Assembly: GCA_018873245.2 (NCBI GenBank)
Contig: JAEMBT020000004.1
Coordinates: 11,282,652 to 11,346,651 of the forward strand
Origin: Archegozetes longisetosus
Taxonomy: Eukaryota; Arthropoda; Arachnida; Sarcoptiformes; Trhypochthoniidae
DNA length: 64,000 bases
Direction of reading: 5' to 3'
This document shows, piece by piece, positions 10,744 through 37,900 of this stretch. A program made the translations under genes and the position numbers. Position 1 is the first letter of the stretch; each line of letters starts with the position of its first letter. Below the pieces are notes generated by a model. The model made no database searches. It was not told where the DNA came from and worked only from the letters and a program-made list of their open reading frames with translations.

Positions 10744-13700
10744 AGAACAAATAGTAGTATTGCGTGGTTTGTACTGTTTGTATGCCACTGATGTTACCTT
10801 TTTTTGACAACTATTTTTTTCTGAAACTTCCAGATTGCACTTGTAGTACACTCACAAATCAGCCCAACACAAGGTTATACTATATTTTGTCCGGACCAAA
10901 ATTGATGGCAGCTGAGAATGAGAAGACCAAACACCTGGGGCTGAGGTGACTGCCAATGGTAGAAACAGAAGAGAGAGAAAAAGATAATAATCCTTGCATT
11001 CGCCAATTGAGCTTTTGATGGGACATGCATTCATTGAAGGCATACTATTTATTGTATAAATAACTTACCTGAATATAAATTACAGTACTCTCTCTCAAAT
11101 AATTATAACTATATGTAGTGTTCATTGGTCTCTGTATGACCCACAACTTCAATAAATATGGTTCCTTTGCGACTCGCACGAAACCATCCAGAGCGTCCTC
11201 CAATACATCGAGCGCAAAAACTTCTGCGATAAAAATCACCTGCAGTACGCAAACACGTACAACATAGAAGTACCATTAGTGATCAGGTATATTGAATGCA
11301 CGTGAAAAATAGCTTCGGGATGAACGGAAGAGCATTTGTCTCATAAGAAAAGCTTTTTGGAAAAATTTATATTTCCCTACTTTGATAGAGAATTGATTTG
11401 CATATCGTTGTAGACACGGGAACATCAAAACCTAACTGAGCAATCATGCGATTAAATTGAGAAATAATTGGTTATTTTTTAGCCTTCAGAGCAACAAATC
11501 ATTTCAGTTTTCTATTGATTAAAATTACTTTTTTAATTGCTGAATACAAATTGGCTTTCAATTCGATAACTCTCAGAGCAAAAAGTTATACATAACTAGT
11601 AATAAGAGAAACAGTTAATAATAATTTACAGTTTTGTCAGGATTGGGCGCGAAACCAATTTTAGTTCAGTTTGAAAACAAACTCAAATTAATCTCATGGC
11701 TATCTGTTTGAAAGCCGAAAGACTGAAGACTGGGTGATCACTCACTCAATGCTCACAAACTGATTGCGTTAGTCCTTACACAATAATCAATCTAACTATT
11801 CGTTTATCGGTCGTCGCCAGAGAGATATCACCTGCGACTACAATTAATGTAAAATTTCTTAACTGAAAGCTTAAAAGCTGAAAATTCTTTCTGCTAAATT
11901 CCGATGATGAATACATATGAATACATTTGCTAGTTTCGGATAAGACTAGATTATATAGAGTATAAGTACTTATTATCATAAAGCAATTTACGGAATTATA
12001 TTTTTTATTTTCGGTCACCTGCAAAATAAGCGCTGGATTGCATTCTGTCTCTACTTTTGCTAAATAGTGACAAATGGCAAGCGATTATTTGGGAAGAGGA
12101 TGAATAAGTATTGTGTAGAAAAAAGAAGATAAGGGTGTAGGACATATAGTTAAGGTGTAACAGCAATATTTCATAGGTGTAGGAACATCGAAACATACTG
12201 TTTCCAAATTATAACAATTTTTATCAAACGTTATTTATTACTAAATTAAACACACTTAAGCGACTGTACATAAACTTAAGCCAAAATCAGATTTTAATAA
12301 CTCGAGCCTCAGAGCCTGTAAAGTTCCTAAGCAATCGCTATATCTGATTGAAGCAAATTTATTCAGACTTAACTCTTTTTCTTTGTTTGGTTTAAAGTTT
12401 TTGGCTGAAAAGAGCAAAAATTCAAAAATTAAACTTGATATCATAGATAAAAAAGTTTTTTCTGGTTTCCGAGACTACTCCGGTTACTTGTTGAGAGATA
12501 AAGTATTTGATTTAAGGTAACTTTATATGAATAAATGCCAATAAAAGCCAACAAATAGAAAAGAAAAAAGAAATTACGACTCATAAAGTATGCAAAGTAT
12601 GATAAATACAGATTGATATATATTTTTATATAAGGACTGCTGGTGTTGATAAAACAGGAGCAATACTAAGATGTAGGAGCTTTACTTCATAATAATGGTT
12701 ATGATAAGTGTCACACCTTTTTATAATAAGTTATTAGGCATACCTTGGATGCAAGCATACGAGTGTTTAAATATTCCTACACATATGGTATAGGCTGTCA
12801 CACCTTCGGGAATATTGTCGTACACCCTTACTCACATTCTCGAAACAAAGCTAAGATTAAAACAGAACTTTTTATGTAACTCATTTCACAGTATGAGGAA
12901 GACGTTAATTGCATTAGTAAAATATACTCTAAACTATATCAAAAGGCCACTTATAATTCAGGGAAAGTTTTATCTTTGAAAAAGTGTTCTTTAGAGCGTG
13001 TTAGAGAATAGAAGCTTTTGTGAAATAAAAGTCAAAGTGAGAATGAGTTGAAACATATGATATGCAGCCTATCATTAACATAACATATAAAAGTTAAAGT
13101 TATAATTTTATCTGTTTAATAAAAAAGCTCCACTACCGAAAATTAACTCAGAATGACATTGGCACTGAACAGGCACTGAAAAAGCACTGAACAAGTACAG
13201 AAAGACAAATATTTGGCTCAAGGCTGAAGATATGGAGAAAACACTTGATTAGAAACAAATTGGATGTGAATTAAAGCCAGATCTTATATAGTTCATGCCC
13301 AAAAGGGTAACCCTGTTATAATTGTGATTTAGTTCTTTCGTGGATAAGCAATTAATTCGACTCCAATAATTGTTGCAATAGATCAATAACAAATCAAAGC
13401 ATACTTTTATAAACTTTTATATGTGTATGAATTGCTAACCTATCGATTCGATTAAAATTGTTAGTTGCAATCACATGGCAATCAATTCTCGACCATTGCT
13501 GATGAGGGACACGCAAACTCATTTACTTTTGAGCTGCATTTGAAGTCATCAGTATTTGAGGGCTACTGCTATCACTATATCCACCTGCGATGTAATATTA
13601 AGTTTATATAGCCCTAAAGTGCAATCAAAATAGTAGTGCAAAGGAGGCTGGGCTGACCCTAAAGGCAAAGATCAGTTTTTTCGCTACTGCACTCACGAAG

Positions 13701-14164
13701 AAGTGCTCATCCAGTCATTGCTAGCTCTAGCTTCGCTCATATTTTTTGTCCATTACTGGCAAGAATAAATGCTAACGAGAAATAATGAAGTTTTATGCCT
13801 AGCTGTTCATTTTGGAAAAGTAACATTTCTATAGCTGAACGTATGTTTGGCCAAAACGAACGTTTAAGCATCAATGATTTTCACCTGCTTCTCAAAAAAT
13901 GCAAAGCATTGTAGATAACTTATCCTATGATACAGTACTAGTAAAGCGTTGCAAAAATATATGATCAAAGCGTTTGTGCTCGAACGCAATGCACAAATAA
14001 TTGTGCACCACTAATAAGCGGTGTAAAAAGACCTTCACTACTTTTTGACTATTTTTTATCTTAATTTGTTTCCTTCACATCCCTCGCTGTGTTTCACTAT
14101 TCAATATATAGATATCCACCCTTTTTATACTGAATCAAATGCCACTGAAAAATAATTATCTCAC

Positions 14165-14167
<3 letters not shown>

Positions 14168-14206
<39 letters not shown>
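14168..14206. repeat. (GA)19 microsatellite
   Basis: Uninterrupted GA run about 1 kb upstream of the PRDM SET exon and 0.2 kb upstream of the possible first exon, a usual position for arthropod GAGA-type promoter elements. Confidence 0.95.
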
Positions 14207-14208
<2 letters not shown>

Positions 14209-14413
14209 TTTAGCTAAGAGGAAATTTTTATAATGACTTGTGTCTCCGTCTTTCCTTATTCTATCTTTTATCTGAGACCTGAGTTATGCTGATGAGCGCA
14301 GAACTACTTCTCAATTGTGAACTACAACGACGTAATTGCATAAAATGTGAACAACACTAAAACATTAAATAAAAGGATATGTTGCATGTCTCGAAGCGAC
14401 AACAACAACAAAC

Positions 14414-14518
14414 ATGAAATATCTTTCGTATCCTTCATCCCATCGAATCTCTATCTATCTGAGAGATATACGCCCCGCCCTCGATGGTGATGAGGATGAA
14501 GATCAGTTTGGAGAAGAG
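14414..14518 (+). CDS. Candidate upstream coding exon of the PRDM gene
   Basis: ATG at 14414 follows a CAACAACAACAAAC leader, a context typical of arthropod starts. The frame runs MKYLSYPSSHRISIYLRDIR then an acidic stretch (GDEDEDQFGEE) to a gag|gtgggc donor in phase 0; unspliced, it stops at TAG 14531. Joining it to an acceptor-like ag at 15190-15191 would be in frame with the SET exon, but that acceptor has a poor pyrimidine tract. The patch is GC-rich relative to its surroundings and includes CGCCCCGCCC. It could instead be a 5' UTR/promoter with a chance frame. Transcript data would decide. Confidence 0.25.
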
Positions 14519-15185
14519 GTGGGCTCACAATAGAGGGGAACAGAAGAGGGCTGTGTTGAGATAATGCCAATCACCTGCAGGGTTAGCACACGTGCCCCTT
14601 CTCATTCTGGGGGTCTTGAATGCGAACAGAGACTCCTTCAGAAGTTAGTTATCGTTAGCGTTACGTAGAAAAGCTAACTTACAAGTGGATCTTCACAGTC
14701 AGTTTCATTCACAAGGTGTGTATATGTGTGCCTATCATGTGTTTCAGGTTTTGTTTGCTGGCTCTCAGGTTCTGTTGAGGTGCACTTCATAGCGAGTATG
14801 TCAGCACAAGTGCATTACTGTATGCCCACATGTGAATCGAGCCTATGAAAAGTTGAACAGTTGAACGTGCTTTCGGTAGCCTTTGCTCATTCAAACTATT
14901 AATAAGTTATCTTAAACTCTAGCCATTCGACTGATGAACATAAGTAATGAGTGCCATCTCATCATAACTTTCTAGAAAATATATTTTTCTAAACAATTTC
15001 TTAGTTGAAATTCTTTAAAAATAGTGATATTTTGAACTGAATTTTAAAAACTGTTGTAAACAAACAATACTTCCGTTTGTAATTCTGTGAGAACTGTCTA
15101 TTTTTTGATAAGTTAATAGGATTTTATACGCCTATTGACTTTTATAAATAGATTTTTATATAATTGAAAAATTTTCGAATCAATT

Positions 15186-29362
<14,177 letters not shown>

Positions 29363-32300
29363 AATTCAGAAAGATGTTCGCGTTTCTTCACGTAGAGATC
29401 ATTAGATTATGAGTAGCTCACAGAATAAACAAAACAAAACTAATTTAATATGTAAAGTACAACTACCTGTTAGTGCCGCATAAAATATTATTATTGCTCA
29501 ATAAGATACGACTGACTCTGCAGTGAGTGGTAGACTTGTATATAAGTTATCGTAAGCTACTCTATTCTTGGAACAAATTATAGGCATTTTCTCTCACCAT
29601 TATAGCGGTTGGACTTATTCTTTCTCTAATAATCTCAAACTAAAACCTCAGCCATTAATGTTGCAAAGCATGAAATCAAATATAATAATAAAGAAAACAA
29701 AAGATGCTAAAAGATAATTATGTAGTTTCTGGCAAATGCGTAATACTGTAGTGTTCATTGAAAGCAAGGTCTAAACACTGTAATTATGCAGTGTTGTAGT
29801 TGCAAAGTTGCAGTGATTGTAAGGAAACAACAAATATTTTGCACTCATATGTTACAGCAATACATTTACTGCAATTGTTCACATCGCATACCTCTGTATA
29901 CATTGTATACTAAGTTTTACATTACAATTTAAACCTGCCCTACACTCTAATGTTTATATAATAATAGTTATCTAATTATGTCCCACTCTATGCAACTCAA
30001 CTCAATAGTATTGAAACATTAAAATATATTAAATTTGTTCTTCTTATTTTGCTCAACAAACACTTATTAACTGATATTATTATAATTAAAGCACGACAAA
30101 CTCTGTGTACCATAAGTGCCACAAATCATTAGTTATAGATATGTCATGAAAAGATTATTACGAAACAATTCACTTATTGGTTTCTCAGCCTTATCTGAGG
30201 AATGCATACTTTATTAATCACATTAAACAGCAGCCCATTCCTGCCATTAATATATACCTGTACTGTATGTATACATTTATAAGAGAAAAAAACACATTAA
30301 GATAACTCTAATACTATTTTTGTTTAACGATATTTTTATTATTATTATTTGATCATGAAGTTGACAATAAAAAATACAAATATTTTTTCAATTTGCAGTA
30401 TTCAATGAATTTGATTGAAACGGAGCGCAAAACGCATACTCGCAGTATCTAAAGATCTAATTGAAAAGAGAAAATTCCATATGATTGCACATCAACCCAT
30501 AGACCAAATATGCGAATTGCATTAAATGTTGATCTTTCTTTGAGTCACTATGAAATGACCTCAATTAGAGACTACGTTAAGGCGAAAAAGTGGCTTATTT
30601 TTAGCTTAAAGGCTCAATCAATTAAAAAAGTTGACATTTTCCGGCTCTAGAGATAGTTTGAAGAGAGAACCGAGACCAAGACGACAGATATGGTCGATAA
30701 TAATTATATTTGCGGCAACGATTACAACTCAAGTGGTATCTTAACAGTAGTTCACTACTGATATTGTTAATTGCTTTTAATTGAGTCAAAGAGAAAGTAT
30801 AGTGCAGTTTTTCAAAACTTTAATGACAAGAATATTTTATTGCTTCTAATAACACGTCTTTAGTTCAATGATGTGATCTTGAAAAAACGTGCCGACAATC
30901 TTTTGTCTTTGATTCTCACGTTTAAAACATTCTCATCTAAGAGCTGCCGAATCAGAATCATGTGCGCTATTAGAGAAGTTGGCGAATCAAACATCAAATC
31001 ATGTCTTTCAGTCTTTTGATTCCTGTCATATAACTTAACATTACTATTATTTAGGTTAAAAGTAACTGCCCCTAAAAATGTGGTAAATGAATATCTTGAG
31101 TTTATGCATAATGTAGTGTGAAGGATAGCTGGAGCCCAACTCTAATTGCTTACAAACCTGAGAGCTAAGAGCCGGAGAGTATAGACTTTGCGAACAAATG
31201 CATCTTTCTGTCACCATTTATACGATGCGCATATTTTATTATTCAAATTTTAGTTCTGAATCTCAGCTATAACTCTATGATGAGTAGTGGTTACAGACCA
31301 TTGAAAAACGTTGCCTTCGGTAATAATGCACAGCAAGTATGTATTGAGAGCTAGTATGATGTGCCGAGTAATGTAGAGAGAATACTATCATATTCATAAA
31401 AGTCCATCTCGATCGCAATACCATATTCTGTTGTTCTCTTTTTGTGGTTTAGACCTATCATTAAGCTACTGATCTGTGGCGTCTCTTGATCTTTCAGCTG
31501 CAGCAATACTGGCATTCATAAGCGGTTAGCAGTCATCCACTCCCCTAATGACAGAGTCTTCACATTCAGTACTGCACTTGACTTTGACTTTTTGCCCATT
31601 TTCTAGTCAGTGATTTAAGCTTAACACACCTGACGTATAGTAGAAGAAGGCAGAGAATAAGAGAATATATGAAAATATAAATGTAGGTTTTAAACATGAT
31701 TTGAATTGCCTCAACAATAAGAGATAGATTCTTCTTCTCTCGGCTACCATTTCTTTTGACTTAATGGCTTTTAACGTTTTAATGTTTGCGTATTATTATT
31801 ATAGCGAAGCAAATGTTACATTATATTAGATTCAGGCTCTCTCTGTCTCTGTCTTTCTCTTCTATAACACTATACATTCTTTCAGATTGATTGCGGTGAG
31901 CCTTTTGAATCTTTTGCGCTCTCATTGTCTGTTTAGCTATAATTCCCTCAAAAAGTCTCTCAACTTTTATACCTGTATTGTATTTATAATAACTCATAGC
32001 TGTTATACCTCCTGCTATAGTCTTTTGACCACATAAATAATGTTCAAAAACATAAGCTGATTATGGCATATGATTGTATCGAAACTTTTTTTATACAATA
32101 AGTATGAGTACGAGAATATGTCCTTCCATTGGGACAGACGCTAGAGATTTACCGAAAGAAAAATTTGTGATTTAAATATGGTATTAGTGGGAGAGAAAGT
32201 GATATATTCTCGTATTTTTCTATTGCTTCAAAGGCCATCAATAGTGAGTAATTACTGGAGAGTATGCTTTTGGTAATCAGATTTATAAGAGCCAACTGCA

Positions 32301-34895
32301 GTCAACTGCAATCTAGAAGACTTCAAACAGTATCGCAGCAGTAGAAAACTTGAATCATTAACTTTACTCTGAATAACAATAAACTTTACTTTAAAGTTCA
32401 TGATAGCCTACAAACATAATATACAGCATATAAGTTACAGCACAAATAACAGAAACAAAATTGAGACGAATAGTCAGATAATGTTTTCAACAGTAGTTTT
32501 CGAGGATTCCTATCACGAGTGCCGAAGTCATTATTGCCAAACGGCGTTTTAAGGAGTCAGTTAAGTCGAAGTCGACTTTTCAACTGACTTTCTTTTCACT
32601 AAGTTTAAGCCATTGATGTTCTTCGTCTAAGCCTATAAGGGGTCAACGTGGGACTGCCGGCTCTCGACCAAAGTAATTAACCTGAGTCAAAGATAACCTG
32701 AGGTCACTTTTCTTACTTGGGTTAATCATCACGTTACAGTAAACAATTTTATAATGTCAAAGTATCAGTAAGTCTATATCTTTGATTGCGCTGCTATGTT
32801 AAAAATCAATGAGTGAAACTCGGAATAGGAAAATGAGATGATTCAAATTTTGTGACTCCTATAAATTTACGTTGAACGAAAATAACTTCGGTACTCATGA
32901 CGACTACCTTCTTGAAAGTAACGCTGACCAGTAATTATTGTGATCTGAAATATGGGATGAGGATGGAGTGGAGAAGTCTCTAAAAACGTGAGTGAGCACC
33001 TGCTCTCTATGGCATTACTCTTGGCATGTAATGTATTTTTTATTTTTACTATCTTTATCTTCAAACGTATAAATATCTGTGCTGTTCCTTAAGTCCAGCT
33101 GCAGCTGTAAATAATGATACATCGTGTGGCCAGACAACAATTACGAAATCATTATCTAAACACCTTCAGTTAGTTAGGAAGTCAGCATAAGTTAGTTGTT
33201 TTAGTCGAGTTAACATTTGTTGCTTATGAATAAATGCATTCGAGTGCGTGTCTCATAGCATGCTGTTTAAAATCTGTCTAATTTAGTTTCGCTACATTTT
33301 GATTAAATAATCTTTGATTTAGATTTCATACCATGCAGTTTGCCCTCATTGTTGTATCTAAGTAGTAGTTTCAAGATAAATTTGATTAATTTTGCATAAT
33401 TTATAATTTTTTCTGACTCCTTATTTCGATCACTTAGGAAAAAATAAGTTTAAACGGATTTCAAATAAGTTTTGAAAAGAAAAGAAAAAAATCTAATTGA
33501 AACGGATTAGAGAAATGAATTAATAAAAGTCGAGAACAGAGTGAACACAATTACTCGGAAAAAGGGGGACATTAAGCAAGGCTTGTCTCGAGTTTAGTGA
33601 AAAAGCAGATGAAACTGAATACTGAAACTGAATTGCAACAAATATCACCTGCTGCTGAAAATTTAAAATTAAGAGCCACACACAACCGCATTTAGTTGAT
33701 TATATGAGAATTTTGTCAGAGTAAAACTAATACTATGACTGATTACAACGAATGCTCCATAAACACCAAAATTGCTATAATAACAATGCATATATTGAAA
33801 AGAAGTATGCGATAACAAAACCATAGTTAATGCCAATCCCAGTGCCAATTAGACTATCAGTAAGTTTGATCAAGGAGTACCTGACCAGATAAGCGAATGA
33901 TCAACATGTGATAGTATGGGCGGCAGTATAGTTCAGGTATAGGTATGTATTTATAGTGTAAATAATGCGATAAATATGTATGTATTACACAATTTTCGCG
34001 ATCTCTCGTACAGTCACTCAGGAGGATATGTTAAAAATAAAGGGAATGTTTACTGATTAGAGCTAAAATTTTTGAATTATGTTAACTTCGATTCAAATTA
34101 GGAAATTCTGCTCAAAAACATTTTATTCGGCAACTTTCGCTTTGATAAAGTGCTGTTTATTGCATATCAATGAATAGGCGAAGTTTATGGTCAGATATTA
34201 TTTATTCAGAAAACGAAGTCATTTTTCGTATCTGAAGTCCTTGAATTACTATTGAATTATGTCTTAGATTTTTCTCAATGGAAAGAGTCAGTAAAGCCAC
34301 GAGAAACTGAGAAATTAACAATTATTAATATTATCTGTATTGCTCTGATTTAATGGTGTCATATGTTTAGTGAAGTTTTTGTAACATTTAAAATGCATTA
34401 CAAGCTATGAAAAATGCGTGGGTCTAATCAAGAAAAATGATTCATTTTAAAACTTATTGCTTTTCATCTTATCACAAACGTGCTCAATCAGTGTAATCAT
34501 CTCTGGTATCGGTGTAAGCATTGACTCTAATACGAATCTATTGCTTGAAAAGGGCTTTATTTTGTTTTTCAAAGACAGACAGACGCACACATACAAAGTC
34601 TTAAAAGTAATGAAAGATTCTTTATGGGAATGTAAAGGTTAATAATGAACAGAATGCAAGCCATGCAACGGCAACACTCTCTTCCATTGGAATTTTCGCT
34701 TTTGTGCTTCTTTTCATTCATCATTCGATCTTTTTCTCAATATCACGAAATCATATTAAGGCTATTTTTCTTGTTTCGAAAATACAGTAGCTCTTAGCGG
34801 GGTTGGGCTCACGCACGATCTGACTGATCATCGTGTGTACGACGCTATGCGAATGCTTAACATTTAGTAATGGTTCAGAGAGAGATGGCAGAGAG

Positions 34896-34897
<2 letters not shown>

Positions 34898-34957
<60 letters not shown>
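34898..34957. repeat. (GA)30 microsatellite
   Basis: The longest uninterrupted GA array of the window, with shorter GA pieces just upstream from 34877. Confidence 0.97.
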
Positions 34958-34959
<2 letters not shown>

Positions 34960-37900
34960 CAGTGAATTATCTTATGCCTTGGTGAGAATGTGAGCCTCGA
35001 AGAGATTGAAAAAGTAAAAATAAGAGCTTAACTTTTAAACTAGATATTAATATATTCAGCAGTGAATACGAGATTACCAGTATTGCTATTTTGATCAACT
35101 GTTGCCAACTATTTTCTAATGATAATGAACCTAAACTCACACGTTTAGATGTTAAACAACTGAAGTTTGTTTCACTAATGAAGGCTAAAAAGTCTATAAC
35201 ATTGATAATGTTATTTTAAAGTCAGTTTATCCCGAAGCTTTACCGTCAAGATGGCAGGTGATACCAACTGAAGTAGGCTATACTATAGTCTTATCGCAAT
35301 TGAGGTACTATAGAGTATAAGGTCTGCGACCTGTAGATTCTTGGCGTGATGGAAGACCTCTCATTATCTTTTCCCCATACGGTCCTAATAGACTGTATTT
35401 GCGTCAATAGATAGCATATATAATATCAAAAAACGTCGAGCCATATAGCGTAATAAGCTTTTCAACTACTGATTTTCATGTCTTCATGTTGAAAGATGTG
35501 ATGGAGAGGTAACGAGAGATTATATTTTTCAGTTGCATTCAAACTAGATTCATATGAGAATATGTAATGTACTGTACAATAAAACGCATTCATATTGGTA
35601 GTAATAACTGTTAGAGGGGCTGGAAATAAACAGAGGCATTAACTATTACCTATACCTATACTCTTGACTAATGTATGATTCGGTAGCGTGTTGTGTGTAA
35701 TGCATAATTAAGCCTGAAGCCATTTGATCTCATATCAATAATATATGCACTGATTGTATTTGTTCCTTTTCCAACTGAAATATAACAGTGACATTTAAAA
35801 TCGTAGCTTGCGATTGCCCAATAATGGCCTGAGGCCGTTGTGTGATCAAAGGGATTCAATGTTAGAAATAAGTAAATGCATGATCGATTTTTCCATCATC
35901 ATCATTATGATTGCAGTAGTTCGGTTAACATCAAATTTTTATTCGAACTTTCGCATAACATCAGTATTACATTTATATTTTGGACATACCGTTGGCTGCA
36001 ATTTAGATCTCTGTGTATCATCTACTCTATGCTCTCCTTGTATTTCCATTTGATGTTCCCTTTAATCATAGGATAATTACCAGACTTCAGTTGAACTAGA
36101 CTTAAAGGCATTTGGCCCAACACAACGAATAGACTGAACAGATTTTTTTATTAGTACTTGCATACAGAATAATCCTATTTTTTATATAAGGCTCCCTTTT
36201 GCAGATGTTTCTAAATTGCCTGAAAATATTGTAATATCTCCTGTAAGGGACAAGTGCTGTCTTTTTCGCAGCGATCAGAAGATGTGATAGAAAAATGTTG
36301 CATAACTATTTCATTTATTAGTGGTCCTCAATCGCCATCTGCTTTTATCTAATTTATCATCTCTTTCCTGACTTCCTATAACTTTTATACACTTTTAATT
36401 GCGATATGCATTTTTAAATTGGATCCAAAATCAAGAACTCAGGGCCGCCACTTATTTTTTGACATTGAGCAACAGAGTTGAGCTTCACAAGTAAAAACTT
36501 ACAGGCTGTCAATTTCCCAAATGTCAACCCCAATCTTCGTTTCTATTACCTAAAAGCGGTTACACTCAAAAGATATTTCAGTTTATTTCAAGTTTGTTTC
36601 TCTGTTTTTCGTGGAACTCAATTCAAGTAATTCTTTGATTGTTAATTGGTTAATGGCCTCAGATAAGGCACAAAATAGTCATCAAAATTGGACAAGTACT
36701 GCAAGTGCTACCATAAACTAACAATTCGGTGTCTCTCTTGGCTGTGAATGGTCATTCGATCATTTAGTCACTATATATAGAGCCCATTGTAAATAAATAT
36801 TGCACAACAACTCACAGCGCAGTTCCATTATTATCTTCATTGAGAATCACTTGTCTATTCTTCTTATGCCAAGCCTTGCGCAATTTAATGACCCAACCAC
36901 TCAAATAGCATATATGACTAGAAAAAGACTTCAAAACATGCAAACTGTGATTTGAGACGTTAAACACTAAAATATATTGTATTTGCGCGGTACAGTGCAA
37001 TCTCGGGATATCATTTCTGGTCAAGTGCTGAAGAAGAAGGCATAAAAAGTGCAGCGTGGGAACAAAGAACTCAGTCCTAATTACTGACGATCAAATTTTC
37101 TGATATTGATATATACACTCTTAAATTATACATTCCTTTAACAAACAAGTCTTTACAGTGGGCATAAAAATATAAAAGTTGTCCAATCTTTCCATCCATA
37201 GTATTCGTAATTTTGATTTTTACTGTCATTTGTGGATCAGGAAAAAAATCAGAAAAGAGAGGAATCATGAGAAGCATCAAACATTGTGGACATTATACTA
37301 TTACAATTGGTGACTGGTTTTTCATACAATACCCTCTATTTTCTCGACAGATCTCATGCAATAGAGCCTTGTCTCTAGGAATAGTCATACAACCACTAGT
37401 ATTGCTTTGAGCCAATTTTCATTATTAAGGGCAAATGACCCTAATGTACATAACATAATACGTTCATCTTTTTAGGCTTATTTGCCCATATCCTGGACGA
37501 GAGCATATTCCAAAAATTACCGCTTCGGATGATTGTTCTGAGAAGAGAAGAGTAAGAGAGCGATACAGTCTTATGTTAATAATAAGCAACTATACAGAAA
37601 ACAACTAGACTCCGCTGCACGAGAATACATGAACCATCTCCACCTCCACACACTTCAGAGTGTAATTTGCCGTTAAATTAGACAAATTTTTAGGAAATGA
37701 GTCAAATATTCTTTTCACGCAAAGCCAACAATTGTTTGCATGGCTTATGATCTGTCGCTCTTTCTTTTTGCCCTCATATCTGAAGCAGAAGCAAATTTAA
37801 TACGGTCTGTAACCTATGCTCAGAATACTTTTGTAGAAGTAATGATATAATTATTATAATAAAGTAATGGATTGCGCGAAAGGCAATGGGATAGTGCCTG

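Larger units (their letters stand above)
7103..14413. other. Gene-poor region upstream of the PRDM gene
   Basis: About 7.3 kb with no gene I can support. It contains an (AG)16 microsatellite at 10711-10742, a second GA run at 14168-14206, and six of the seven same-orientation CACCTG E-boxes between 10932 and 14577. It also holds a patch at 11064-11290 that is open on both strands beside a consensus splice donor. Several frames of 60-80 codons occur on both strands, but their number fits chance. Most likely intergenic and regulatory for PRDM. Confidence 0.5.

Noticed and set aside
13637..13768. 44-codon stop-free stretch with coding-like start (CKGGWADPKGKDQFFRYC)
   Set aside because: Short, with no good acceptor or ATG; stretches of this length are common by chance.
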